Assembly: GCA_018389105.1 (NCBI GenBank) | Contig: JACATO010002730.1 | Span: forward strand, 2,834,501-2,898,500 | Origin: Nautilus pompilius | Lineage: Eukaryota > Mollusca > Cephalopoda > Nautilida > Nautilidae | Direction of reading: 5' to 3' | DNA: 64,000 bases | In this document: in pieces, positions 11,480-23,236 of the stretch | Position numbering within the stretch: the stretch's first letter is position 1 | Layout of the letters: the number at the start of each line of letters is the position of its first letter | The notes under the pieces: model-generated | Told to the model about the DNA's origin: nothing | The model's input: the letters and a program-made list of their open reading frames with translations, nothing else | The model's database searches: none | Made by a program: the position numbers and the translations under genes

Positions 11480-12658
11480 ATGTAAACAGTTACTGTGTCC
11501 GATCTTTCTGCAATACCAACACTATGGAATAAAGGGTCTGCTGTAAACTGAGAGTTCGGATGATACCTTTCTCTCTTTCTCCACTCTGGTTTTGCAATTT
11601 GCTGCAATTTGCCCTATTTTCGAGCAGTTGAAACACTATATCAGTTGGGCTATCGTTTTGAGATTGTGTCTAGTTCTAAGAGGAGATTTAGGCACTTTTC
11701 CCTAATGGATTAATAGGTACCTATCTGCTAATTCTGCCGCTTTCCTATTGGACATTACTTCCTGATCTTCTAAATATACCCGAACGTTAGAGGGCAACTT
11801 GTTTTTGAAATTATCTAATAGGAATATCTCTTTCAGTGACTCAAAGTCTGACTTAACCTCTTCGGTATTGGGTCACAAACTCAGAGAATCTACGGATCTA
11901 GCCGCATAATCACAATAGGATTCAGTAGTTGCCTGCCTCATCTCCCTAAACTTCTGTCTGTATGCTTCACTAGTTAATTTGTACGCTACACGGATAGCTT
12001 TTGAGTTTTTCATAATCATTCCTATCTTGACCTCTAAGCGCAGCATATGCCCTGCTGGCTTTTCCATGGAGCCTAAACTGTAAAATAAAGTTCCACTTTT
12101 CCTGTGGCCAATCCAAACTTGTAGTTACGTGTTAAAACCAAGTGAAGAATTTCTCTATGTCTTCCTCGAACTTGGGTACTGACTGCTGATATTCACTAAA
12201 TCTAAACTGACTAGATTCAGATATCACACTACTCTGATCCTGACTTTGCTTTTCAATTTCTAGGTTTTCCCTCTGTAATTCTTTGTATTTTCCCTTTGTT
12301 CTTTCTCAAACGCTAGCTTAGCTAATTCTAATCTTTCTCCTTGCTCTTTCTCTCTTTCCCTTTCTCGCATTTCAACTTCAAATCTTTTTAATTCTAATTG
12401 CTGCTCAAAAGTTTGGCCAGCTTCTCCAAACTCAGTAACTTCTTGCATCTCAACTTCAATACTATTTTGTGCCTCAACTTCACAAATATCCATTTCAGGA
12501 TACAAATTTGCCAAAATCATTTCCCTCATTTTTTAAACATATTTCCTATCTGCTTCAGGAATCTCTATGCCCTTGTTCCTGGCTAGCTTTCTTAAGTCTT
12601 TTAACTTAGCCTTGTTAATTTTCGACACACGTGGTGGATCACTAAACACTGAAGCCAT
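11480..12658 (-). pseudogene. Retrotransposon gag with CCHC knuckle
   Basis: The frame starts with MASVFSDPPRVSK, chosen because the following KLKDLRKLARNKGIEIP segment resembles a SAP-like helix-loop-helix used by some gag N-termini. A Glu/Arg-rich coiled-coil stretch follows at about 12260-12450. The capsid-like part includes YRQKFREMRQ and YCDYAARSV (11873-12000). A zinc knuckle reads CWYCRKIGHSNC at about 11483-11518. Its last spacing (His-x2-Cys instead of His-x4-Cys) is unusual and may reflect a small deletion. Stops and frameshifts separate the parts. Confidence 0.8.
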
Positions 12659-12852
12659 TTTGAGCTGATAATTTCCGTAACTATAAACTGGCCACCTAGT
12701 TAACTCCTCACAAATAAAATAATCTACACAACAGCCGAGAGGTCGGTTCTCAATGACCCCAAACACAGCCACTCAAATCGGACAAAATAAAGTTTACAGT
12801 CACCAGTTGTGTTATGCCTTTCAGTCTTACAGTCAAGACGACTTACAATACG

Positions 12853-12871
12853 ATCCCGGGACGAGCCCCCA
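12853..12871 (-). promoter_or_regulatory. Primer-binding site, proline-tRNA-like
   Basis: Four bases inside the 5' LTR the minus strand reads TGGGGGCTCGTCCCGGGAT. The well-known tRNA-Pro site of gammaretroviruses is the same except for one fewer C in the CCC run. Confidence 0.75.
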
Positions 12872-12875
12872 ATTA

Positions 12876-13436
12876 TGTTACGGTGGGAGGATAGAATGAA
12901 AATGACTAAAACATAAATATTACAATGAACAATTTATTCGTGGCTGTTGTATTAGCTCTTCACTGTTTTACTTAAATTGTCTAGGGATTAGGTCTAATCA
13001 TCAAAATAAAATTAAAAAAATGTTAATTATCCAACGTTTCAAAGGCCGAATACCAAACCCCTTACAAGCCGCACAGAGACCGGCAACGCGAGACACCAGG
13101 TCAACTTCCCCAAACAAATACAAAAAAAAAGAACTTCAGAACTCATCAGAGAACCCGCCTCAGCCTTTCCCCTTGATGAACGCCGAGCCCTTCTGGTGAC
13201 CCCCGTCTTTAGCGTCTCGGCCACGCCCTGCCCAGAGAGACCTTCTCTGTGCGCCCTTTTACATCAGACTCTCTCTCTCTCTCTCTTTCCAAACGCTAAC
13301 CCAGGGAACGCCAGTGACGTCAGACGCTTAGCGCTTTTTAAAACCACAGTCGAAACTACGTTTCACTCACCCACTCATACACACGATTCGCTGACGTCAT
13401 GAAGTAATCCCTCGTGCCAAAAGAGCTTCCATAACA
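12876..13436 (-). repeat. 5' LTR of the Gmr1-like element
   Basis: 561 bp. On the plus strand it starts TGTTACGG and ends CCATAACA, forming the short inverted ends TGTTA/TAACA. It matches 5323-5472 plus 7583-7980. It preserves the uninterrupted TTA target used by E1 in the other LTR. A short CT run lies at about 13267-13289. Confidence 0.9.
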
Positions 13437-16099
13437 AGGGGTGTAACTAACCTATGATGATAGTCATACGTAACTGATCTGCCATTTTCATATCTACATA
13501 AAAACGTTGTTATCACCTCTAATCCCCATAAAAGTCAACTGTTTTATCATGCAGCATCACTACCGAGAAAGAAAGGCTTTATTTGTTGTTTCAGTTTCAC
13601 TTTATTAATTAGCTAGCCCCTTTTCATAACTTGATGCAGTTATTACCTGTTAATTTCTCCAGTCACAACTACACACTTCTTTATCGTTTTTTTCAGGTAA
13701 TATTATAATTCAAATTATTGCGATAATCAAAATAAATATTTTATCAAAGACGTAGCTATTGCTTTTCGCACCAGGGGAAAAACCTATTCATGCACTTTCA
13801 AAGAGAATTTTCATTATTAATTAATAATTTTTAAAAAATGATTCATTTTCAATATCTTAATTACTCACTTGCATGAAACGTAAAATTCAACTCATTGGCA
13901 TGTCGGTTGTTATGCTCGTCTACTACTACCTCTTGCTATATTTCTGAATATGAAAAAGTCCTGCAAAATATATTTTTAGGGAGTTCTGTTTTTTTATATT
14001 TAAATATGTTTTATGGAATGCTACAGATACATGACGAACGGTTATCCATACTTAATTTTCTTTGAGAGATGCGTACAAGCCACAAGCGACCATCTATTCA
14101 ATATATTTACATAACATTAAATATGAAAGTTTAAAACGTCATGCAGCTACCACTGTCTGTTTTATTAATTTATGTTGGTCCTTAAAAACTATCGAAAATT
14201 TTGTTTACCGACACAATGCGCTTAAAAATTCATTAATTTCGTTATTTATTTACATTACGTTAACCAACTTTTCTTTGGCCTTAATGGTTATTTATAAAAG
14301 GTCGAATTCATATAATTTCAGGAAGCAAAATAACACGTTACAATAGTCCTGGTGAGAGAAGGCGCAGAATAGGCATAGTAAACAAACTTCAAAAGTAAAC
14401 GTACATCTATCAAAAATGCATTTTAAATGAATTATACCCGTCCATATCCGATTTTTTCCGTGTTAATGCACAGCTATATCGCGCTTGTATTTATTTTGGA
14501 ATAACTTTCTTGGTACACACATGTTGAATTAAAAGACTATGAATATTTGAGCTGCTAGATTTAAGCTAATAGTTACTCACCTAAGCTTTGAAAACAGCAT
14601 AATTTATTTTCCCCTTTTAAAGGATTCGTTTCTAGATGGGTAGTTCCTCACCATAATTTTTCAATGCCTTATTTGTTAGGAATAGTAGAATATCAATTTA
14701 TAGAATCGCACACTACAAAAATAATCCCATGTAACACATTTATGATTTTGTTTCCAAATTAAAAATAGTACTAACTATAGATTAAAATAGATGGATTTCT
14801 CTTGTGTTTAAAGTAATCAACAGATAAGGCAGCACATTATTTGAGTTTAATTCGCTTGATTGTTGTTATTTTGATGGTTTTGGGCGATACTTGGTGTCGC
14901 ATCTCTGCGCCATTCCCTTTCTGCGTGGGTTGTCTTGTTTTGCTGCCTCCCTTAATTAGAAACGTTCTGTTAGGCTTTCTTCCCCGCGGATATTATTCGA
15001 CTTCAAGCACACTTACAAATAAAAAATTAATTTGTATCTGTAAATATTTCACTTACATAGTTAAGTTCACATTAATTATACACGGAAAAATTGCTATCGA
15101 AAACGTCATTTGTTTATATTTCTTAAAGTAATGTCTTATTTTTTAGTGTAAAAAGAATTTATTTAGTTTCTTTAATGAAGCTTGCTAAGTGCTGTATGAG
15201 AGCAAGAATATCAAGTTATTTTAGAAAACAAAGGCAATATTTGCTTCAGTGCTTTCTACGTGCGATAATGCACTGAACACGATGAGGCCAAGCAGCAACG
15301 ATGTACAAATACTTGAACGCGTCATCTCTTCTACGTGTTGTGCATTCGTGGCGTTAGTGATAAACAAACCAACGTGCAATTGTTAGTGACACCAACGAAA
15401 CAAAGGTGACGTGCTAAACAATCACCTAAGGCTACCTATTCAAACAAAATAGCGTCGATGTCTTAAACAAGATGTTTTGTTGCAAGGCATTGCGAAACGC
15501 AGTGCTATAGCGACTATCAACAATGAACAGAGTGCACATTCAACCTCTGCCACTTCTTCTCTAAAGTTTGGATCTCGATTAATCCGATGTTCACCTCTTT
15601 GGACACTGAAAGACGCTCTTCCGGGTTGAAAATTTGCAGGTGATCACAAGGTTCATTCGGCGGTGCATTTATGGCTGACACAGCTACTAAAATCACCTAA
15701 CAGGATGGTTTGAAGAAAAGTAAAAGTCGTTGACTTTGTTTTTTTTCAAATCATTGAGATTATTTAGAGAAATGATGTAGTCCAATAAATGTTATTTGGC
15801 CACCTGTTCTATGTATAAATCACCATCACGTTTGGCAACACTTGTATATACACATATTTCCCTTTATTCCCTTATTTTTAAATTATCTCTGAACTTTCAG
15901 CAAATTTAAATATAGTCACCTGGATGCGTATTGTTTCAAGTGAAGATATTAAAATTTGTTGATCTAGAATATCTTGAAAACTAAAATTGAATAGTCCTGC
16001 ACCACTAGTAAATCGTGCGAGAATAGCGTTCAGCTATAGTTTCTTGTCCTAGCGTCGTTTGAAACGTTCAGTGTCTCTCTTAAGCAAGCAAACTAATTA
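13437..16099. other. AT-rich DNA with one GC-richer unassigned island
   Basis: No recognisable gene. Open frames at 14062-14346 and 14841-15131 lack known domains. The island at about 15250-15720 is described separately. Confidence 0.5.
15250..15720. other. Unassigned island of higher GC and complexity
   Basis: This stretch is less AT-rich than its surroundings and has no long open frame. It contains short phrases such as GTTGCAAGGCATTGCGAAAC. It looks like a fragment of a dispersed repeat, but I recognise no protein, tRNA promoter or LTR boundary in it. Confidence 0.35.
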
Positions 16100-16368
16100 T
16101 ACTGGTCAAAAAAATAAATGTATTATACTCATTATGAATGCAAACCAACTTTTATAGACTAATTTTTCATGCTGATTTCAAAATTTCACTCCATTTGTAC
16201 GCGGCACGTATCAGTTTTTCAGTAGATACATGCAAATATTTACATATTTGTATATATGAAATCATTAACGTAATAAATAAGGGCATATTATTTTTAGAAA
16301 GTAAATGAGTTTATTGAGTTAAAAATCATCACTATCATTCTACAAAGAGTGAATACACAAAAAATGGG

Positions 16369-17397
16369 TCAGACAAAACAGACAAAGTTAGAACAATAGA
16401 GGTAGAAACATTGTGATTTGGATTTCCTGCGGTGTTCCTGATCTGGTTGATCACGGTAAAGTGTCCAGCAGTAGTCAGCCAGCATACTGTCATTCCAGAA
16501 GCCTTGGTACCGTTTCTCCATAGCACTAATGTCCTGGTGAAATCTTTCACCATGTTCATCAGATACTGCTCCAAGGTTATCTGCGAAGAAATCCAGATGG
16601 GAGTCCAAGAAGTGAATTTTCAGTGACATGCGACAACCCATTGCTAAGAAACATTTCAGAAGATTCTTGATGCCATCCTTATAGTCCATTGGCTTCTTGT
16701 TGCCCAAGAAATTATCACAGATCCAATTGAAAGAATTCCAGTTCATCCAGTGTTGTCTTGAAGTTGACATCTTTGAGTACTTCTCTAATTTGTGGTCCGA
16801 CATAGATACCCTCTTTCAACTTCGCCTGTGTGATTTTGGGAAACTTTTCTACAATATACTCAAACCCTCTGGCATTTCTCTTCCCTGTGTCTTTACAAAC
16901 TGTTTCATCAGTCCAAGCTTTATGTGCAAAGGAGGCAATAGTACATTACATGGATCTACAAGAGGTGTATTCTTGACGCTAGACAGTCCTAGCTGGTATG
17001 ATGTTCTTCTCTGCCAGTTTGATTCCGAATAATGTCTGTCAGTTGCCCGACTATCCCATAGACACGAGAAACAACAGTATTTTGTGAAACCTGACTGCAT
17101 TTCCATTAACATTCCAATGACTTTTAAATCTCCACATATTTTCCATGTGTATCTTTCATAGGCAATGGCATGAAGTAAAAGTTCCATATTCTCATATGAA
17201 TCATGAAGATGAACGGAGTATGCAATAGGAATGTAGGGCTTCAAATTACCATTATGGAGAAGTAGAGCTTTTAAAAAAACATCTATAGCTTATAAATCTT
17301 CTTGATCTCTGGTGTTATTTTACGTTTTTGAGCTTTCACAATAAATTGTCCACAGACAACAAAACACATCAGTAGGATTTATGCACTGTCTTGACAT
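16369..17397 (-). pseudogene. Truncated E-family transposase (E2)
   Basis: It starts with MSRQCINPTDVFCC and then jumps, at a junction near 17290, straight to LLHNGNLKPYIPIAYSVH. The middle of the N-terminal half seen in E1 is therefore missing. Downstream it keeps ICGDLKVIGMLMEMQSGF, KYCCFSCLWDSR, LVDPCNVLLPPLHIKLGLMK, HFLDSHLDFFADNLGAVS, DEHGERFHQDI and MLADYCWTLYRD. Frameshifts fall near 17280, 16860 and 16730. The putative catalytic motifs survive, but the protein cannot be made whole. It probably moved using a transposase supplied by another copy. Confidence 0.75.
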
Positions 17398-17451
17398 CGT
17401 TAACACTGTAAAACAACTAAGGAAATAGATAAAAAATGTTATACTTATATT

Positions 17452-17576
17452 GAATTTGAGCTGGTGAAATGATTCATCAGACCAATTATGACCGGACAAT
17501 TTGAGATGTTGAAATACCGATTTCATCAGACAAAACTCGATTGGTTAATTTAAGATGATGAAATATTGCATCTGAA
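17452..17576. repeat. Palindromic GATGAAAT repeats in the E2 leader
   Basis: About three units of 48-50 bp, each with GATGAAAT-like and ATTTCATC-like halves, lie just upstream of the truncated gene. The same array occurs in E3 and E5. Confidence 0.7.
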
Positions 17577-17819
17577 CTATGCAGCAATGAATAATGTAGT
17601 TTATTTTAAAGGTATGTTTCCATGATGTAAATGAAATACATGCATGCACGTCATTAATTGGAATTTCTATATAATGCATGAGCTAAAGCCAAAAAAACTT
17701 TCTCATCTTGAAAACCGTACGTGATGTCAAAAAAATAATTGTATATTTGAAATCAGCATTAAAATCTACACTAAGTACTCCTTGACATATGCTTGATGAG
17801 AAATACTTGTTGACTAGTG

Positions 17820-19668
17820 TTATTATTCTCGCTGTAAGAGCAACACGTGAGAATTACTTTAATGCTTCTGATGAATCACGCCATACATTATAAGCAGGTG
17901 TACGGCAGCTACTAATTACCCCTAACACTATTCTAAAGATGTTTTTTATTCCCTGCTGATTTTGAGATCTAAATAACTAGATTCGATCATTTTCTTCCAA
18001 TCAATAGTGCATAAATCGCTGTCACGAGGAATGGCTAGGTAAAGCTAGAAAAGAAAAAAAAAACGAAACACGAATAAACACTGTATTGTTTCTGACTAGT
18101 CATACTTTGACGAAATCAGTAATTTGTCTTCTAGAAACTAGTTGATATTTAAATTCAGCGTATTCGGAAGATAAAGGTAGAGCAAAATGTTTTAGCCTAA
18201 ACCGTACGAAGCTATTTCATCTTTTTGTTCGTAAGTGTGAAACGTTAATTTATTTTTTTTCCTTATCCATCATAGTGTTAACTCCGTTAAACCTGTTTTG
18301 CAGAAAATCTTTTATGGTTTTAAACTTTTCTAGCTTAAATAATTATAGTATACCCAAGTTTAAATACCAGGTGTACATTCAAACAGATAAAAGTGAATTT
18401 TTGTTATCCGGTATAAATTTTCAGAGAATAGTGCATATAAAAATATTTAAATGAGTTCCAACACACGGAATTCAACCTTTCGTTTTGTTATCATAAATCA
18501 TTTATTTAAAACCATATTTAGCTTTCTTTTACAAACTTTTAGTAGTTTCTCATTAGTAGATTTACAACATTTTTTATACTTCAGACAGCTTTAAGGTGGT
18601 TAGCGGTATCGTGAATAACCTAATTGGTTACTGTTATAAATACAACGTCAGGGCAATGTAACATTTGTATTAAGCTAACATTAAAAAAAAATATATATAT
18701 ATGTGTGTGTGTGTGTGTATGCGCTAGCGTTAAAATGATGAGCACATTATTTAAAATACAAACTGCTTTTTCAACAGTAATATAGAGAATTCATAGTTTT
18801 ATTAAATATTTAATTAATTTTTAAAAAAATTCTATTAACTATGTTGCAGTACAAGTCATTAACTGTGATTTGTCATCACTTCAAACATTTTGCATGATTA
18901 TACACCTAAAATATATTTCTATGAATGTAAAATGTAGTAGTTACCGAATCGTCAATATCATTTTGCGCTATTAATTTGAACAATTTTTATTTCTGGCTTA
19001 TACTTTTGTATAAATAATAATGGCACTTACGTTTGATGACTACCAATGATTTTTTGACAGATGAAAATAGTATCCAAAATGTAAATTCTATATGAAACTA
19101 GGTTTTTCGTCATTGTCTTTCCTAAAGGTGGTTAATCTCATCAACAAAATTGTGAGGAAAGTTCAAGATATGTAAGATGATTCAGAGAAATTCTGCAGAA
19201 TGTATTCAATTGGTTCATCTCCAAACAGCCGAAAAGAAGAAACCTAAAGAACGAAAGGTTAGGTTGCTAGTTTGAAAGCCTAGAGCAAATCCTATCCTTT
19301 CTTGAAAGGATGCTATTAACTGCTGACCACAATTTCTCTGCCACATATAGCATACAAAAAACGGTTAATAGAGATTGGATTGTTCAGGCTGAGTAGCAAC
19401 TTGAAAGTTTTCTTCTTAGAAATGTTAAGAAGAAATGTCGACTTGACTAAACTAAGCAACCTCAAAACTATGACGTAGATGAATGTTGTCTGTTGAGAGC
19501 AGGTGTGAAATAAATGTTTATTGTGGCGTCCGTATAATAGAAAACAAGCCATAGGAAAGTAAAAGAAAGCAATATTTACCCTAAAATTAAGCTTGATGGC
19601 AAAAAAGTGAAATTATAAGGCTGTTTTACTAGTTGTCGGCTGATACTACATTATTTCTTGATAAATAA
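17820..19668. other. AT-rich DNA, no recognised gene
   Basis: Nothing recognised apart from an (AT)n(GT)n microsatellite near 18690. The open frame at 19316-19552 on the minus strand has no known domain. Confidence 0.5.
18689..18720. repeat. (AT)n-(GT)n microsatellite
   Basis: An AT run passes directly into a GT run. Confidence 0.95.
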
Positions 19669-20616
19669 CACTGGCCAACATTTTATCACTTTTTTCTTCT
19701 GACTAAGATCTTACACTTGTTTTTAACTAATTTTGGGGCGCTGATTTCAAAAATAAAATCGGTTTTTGCCTATCACGTCAAATTTTTGTTCTAGGATGTT
19801 TTGCATTTGTTCAAGTTTTTGTTCTACGGAATCTTAAAATGGTTAACATTTTACTTGATCAACAAGGAGGAAAAACGAAATATCCATGTTTCTTGTGCCT
19901 GCGGGATAGTAGAGCTAAGGACAAGTATTGGACTGAGAAGAACTGGCCGGAGAGAACATATTTAAATGTCGGGGAACCAAATATCAAAAACCAACTACTA
20001 GTAGATCGGGAGATATACAAGCTATGTAGGAGCGATACCAAGGAAGGTGGGATACTCACATGATGGCCGACTACTGTTTGAGTATTAAAAGAGACTGTCT
20101 GGAAATGAAGCACTCCAGAAAAATCTACAAACGAAAATCTAATCCATGAAGGAAGAATGTGTCATTTACTGATATCGGTTAATGTAAATAAACTCATGTC
20201 TGTCATTGTTTTGTTTGTACGGTATTCTAAATGAAATGATAAGAATATTCTATATTAGTTTGTGCTCATTTTTTACTAAATTCATTCAATTATAGCATCG
20301 ATTTATATTTTTCTATTTCAATATTTTGACCTGATATGTCATAGTTAACCAATATATTTGTTAATCTCAAAATTTATTCATGGTATTGTTTGTTGGAATG
20401 ATATTCTAAATAAAATAATAAGAATAGGATTGAGATGATTGTGGAAATCATTGTAATCGGGTACTTTTTATGGCGATTGATCGAAAATAGGGGTATGCTG
20501 TAGAGCAAAAACTTGACGTGATAAGCAAAGACCAATGTGATATTTGAGTTCAGCGCCCCAAAATTAGTCAGAAGCAAGTCTCAGATATAAGTCAGAAAAA
20601 ATTGTGTTGACCAGTG
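19669..20616 (+). mobile_element. DNA transposon E4, short derivative with long inverted ends
   Basis: The left end is CACTGGCCAACATTTT and the right end read inward is CACTGGTCAACACAATTTT. TAA flanks both sides (19666-19668 and 20617-20619). The inverted ends extend imperfectly for about 130 bp and include TAATTTTGGGGCGCTGA on both sides, followed by TATCACGTCAA. The subterminal motif is at 19740-19751 and 20543-20554 (71 and 62 bp in). A direct duplication of about 50 bp (near 20197-20250 and 20380-20434) lies inside. At 948 bp, with most of the gene missing, it is MITE-like. Confidence 0.88.
19830..20146 (+). pseudogene. Two joined fragments of an E-family transposase (E4)
   Basis: The frame from 19839 reads KYPCFLCLRDSRAKDKYW and ENWPERTYLNVG-like text ending LLVDRE, matching the CxxC region of E1. 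It then joins, through a deletion, to RYQGRWDTHMMADYC and IKRDCLEMKH in another frame, matching the C-terminus. The HIKLG and HGERFHQ segments are gone. Its sequence is nearer E1 in style (WPER) than E2, E3 or E5, so it comes from a third subfamily. Confidence 0.75.
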
Positions 20617-22015
20617 TAATTGATTTAAAATATAACAAAATAATGATCTTAATCTTTCTACAAACGTTAGTTTGCAATAACTTGTTGAAGAGAAATCGAA
20701 CAATTTCTTAAAACCATGATCTGGCTTCTTAAATCTCTAAATGTATAACTCATGAAAGGTGTATCTGATGAACTTGATCGAAGAATCAAGGTAAAAGATC
20801 TATCATAAAATGCTAATCAAATATAGAGCAAAGAAAAATACTGTAAAAGGACAGAATGCCTAATATGTGCAGCAGTTATTGTCATGAAGTGTTTCTTTTT
20901 TATAAAAAGGGCTTAAAGATAGCAGTTTCATTGCATTAGATATTTCCATTTATGATCCATTTGATTGTTTGTGGGTTTGTACTATAAAATTACGTTTTAT
21001 TTTATAAGTAGTAGTAAAGAGCCAGATGTTTTTTATATGCTATGGTCATAATTTTAAACGCCAGTGTATGTGTATATGTACGACTATCGATCTGTCTCTC
21101 TGTGCGTGTGTGGATTTTATCATGGTAATTATTTTTCGATGGTATAAGCGTCATCATTGGAGAATTCTTAGCTGTTTACGATATTATTTTTAAATTAAAA
21201 GTAACGAGAATTTTCTTCAGAGATTCTCATATAGATGGGTGACGTCACAATTCTCAGATCATAGAGAAGTAACTATGACATGGAGATTAGTCATGTGACT
21301 TTACTTGCATTTGCTTTACTGCATAAAATCCAGAATTATCCAATTATGCGAACCATTATAGATCTGAAATTGGTACGATTTTCCAATATTCGTATAAAGT
21401 TAGTAACATCATACTTATCGTTTTATGTTTGATTTCCCCATTTATTAAATCCAGAATCCATACCATACAGAAACATTCGTATGTTGTTGTTTTTACCGTG
21501 TGTAAGAAGCACTGACGCCTTTTTATAATTTCAAAGCTCTCATTCCTCGACCCGTCCTTCTGTTATATTTTAGTTAAAGGAACTCGTTGCCCACTCGTCA
21601 ATAAATACGAGACGTAGACAATTTGCTTAATCGATTCAAATTGTATAGTGTTCATAAATAATTTGGAGACTGTTTACCCTGGTTTTGAAAGGTTAAGGCA
21701 GACAAGTTTGATTCATGCATAATCCCATCTATAAATCATACAATTTTGCGATTTTTTCATAAGTGATTAATTCTCTATTATTCTGTGCAATATGATAACG
21801 TACTACGCACATTATAACATCAGAATTCTGTTGTCAATATATAGCACAAACAAGTAACTTTTTCTTTCAGCAAAAATATTTTGTCAAATGGATCCATGGC
21901 AACAATAATGAATTAACATTGTACATCCTCTTCTAACAGGCACTTATAACTAATTCAAGCTGCGCATTGTGTTTAGAACGCAACTATTAATTAAATTATT
22001 CTCAATCGCAGTGTA
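20617..22015. other. AT-rich DNA, no recognised gene
   Basis: I see no coding signal, RNA gene or repeat boundary here. Confidence 0.5.
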
Positions 22016-23029
22016 AGAGATCTGTTGAAAAAGTATCCAACTTAAATTTTTTTCCGTGGGAAATAATGACGTTAGGGAGGAAAAATAGTGCATAGTGGAG
22101 CCTCATGTGTTCATGCGCATACGTGGTTTTAGGCTGGTTTGCGGGATGCGTCAGTCGCTGTCAGGCAGGCAGCGTGTGAGGTGCTGTTCTACTTGCATTT
22201 TCATTTCGCCTGTGATGACGGAACGTGTGGAGAAACGATCTTGCATCAAGTTTTGCCAAAAGCTTGGAGATACCCAAGCGGAAACAATTCGCAAAATTAA
22301 ACAGGCTTTTGGTGAAAATGCCATGGGTGTTACCCAAATTAAAGAATGGTACAACAGGTTCAAAGATGGCCGCACATCGATGGAGAGTGACCAGCATTCC
22401 GGGAGGCGGTCAACAAGCCGCAATGTAGTTGTTATCGAGAAAGTGCGGCCCTTGATAATGGAGGATCGTCGTTTGATGGTGCGGGAAATTGGTGACGAGG
22501 TAGGGATCAGTAAAGATTTTGCACATACAATTTTAAAGGAAGATTTGGGCTTGCACAGAGTGGCAGCGAAATTTGTGCCCAAGCTGCTTTCTCAGGAACA
22601 ACAACTTCGTCTTGAGGTTGCGCCGGACCTGCTGAATACTGTCAACAGGGATCCTGAGTTACAGAATACCGTGATAACTGGAGATGAGACGTCGGTGTAC
22701 GGGTACGACCCGAAAACCAAAGTTTAGTCATCAGAGTGGAAACACTCAACTTCGCCAAGGTCTAAAAATGCGTCAGATCCGGAGCAAAATCAAGATGCCA
22801 CTGAAAGGCTCCCGCTTTGAGAGTAGAGAGGACATCATGCTGAATGCGACGGCGGAGCTGAGAGCCATTCCGGGAGAAGCATTCCAGACGTTCTTTGAAC
22901 AGTGGAAGGATCGCTGGGCTAAGTGAGTGGAGGCACAGGGGCCTACTTCGAAGAGGATTTGCAATTGAACCCCACCATGTACGTAATTTTTTCCCCAGCT
23001 TAAGGTCGGATACTTTCTCGACAGACGTC
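22016..23029 (+). mobile_element. Mariner element with internal deletion
   Basis: Inverted ends share TCTGT(T/C)GA(A/G)AAAGTATCC followed by A(A/C)CTTAA. TA dinucleotides lie just outside (22014-22015 and 23030-23031), the usual mariner target, though the ends align with a one-base offset. Its length of about 1.0 kb is shorter than the usual 1.3 kb, matching the loss of the central part of the transposase. Confidence 0.85.
22215..22985 (+). pseudogene. Mariner transposase, catalytic core deleted
   Basis: It starts with MTERVEKRSCIKFCQKLG. The N-terminal helix-turn-helix pair follows (GVTQIKEWYNRFKDGR, then SGRRSTSR and VGISKDFAHTIL). VITGDETSVYGYDPKTK carries the first catalytic Asp, then an in-frame TAG replaces a Gln before SSEWKHSTSPRS. 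After a frameshift, RSKIK joins directly to PLKGSRFES, so about 100 codons holding the second and third catalytic Asp are missing. The tail reads AIPGEAFQTFFEQWKDRWAK, then a TGA at a Cys position, then VEAQGAYFEED. It would have cut and pasted the element, but this copy cannot. Confidence 0.9.
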
Positions 23030-23160
23030 TATACTGTATTTGTTAGACCACACTAATATTAAATACCACGGTGACACATCCTCTTGGACTAAGGATTTTC
23101 TTTGTTTACCTGTTCTTTTTCTCAAACTAATCGCACTTCAAAATAAAAACACATCTCTCT

Positions 23161-23236
<76 letters not shown>

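Larger units (their letters stand above)
5323..13436 (-). mobile_element. Gmr1-like Ty3/gypsy LTR retrotransposon (degraded)
   Basis: A complete but dead LTR retrotransposon on the minus strand. In element order it has a 5' LTR (12876-13436), a primer-binding site, gag, a CCHC knuckle, protease with DTGA, integrase, reverse transcriptase, RNase H, a polypurine tract and a 3' LTR (5323-7980, split by transposon E1). RNase H ends almost against the 3' LTR, so no second integrase lies downstream. Integrase before reverse transcriptase is the Ty1/copia-like order known from Gmr1-type gypsy elements. LTRs begin TGTTATGG and end CCGTAACA in element orientation. I could not see a clear target duplication: the left flank is GTGTC and the right flank AGGGG. 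Roughly ten differences in the first 90 aligned LTR bases suggest an old insertion. Confidence 0.9.
16100..17819 (-). mobile_element. DNA transposon E2 (internally deleted copy)
   Basis: The left end is TACTGGTCAAAAAAA. The right end read inward is CACTAGTCAACAAGTATTT. TTA flanks both sides (16097-16099 and 17820-17822). Subterminal motifs are GCTGATTTCAAA at 16171-16182 (71 bp in) and its complement at 17746-17757 (62 bp in). It is near-identical to E5 over long stretches and shares the same internal deletion with E3 and E5. Confidence 0.9.
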
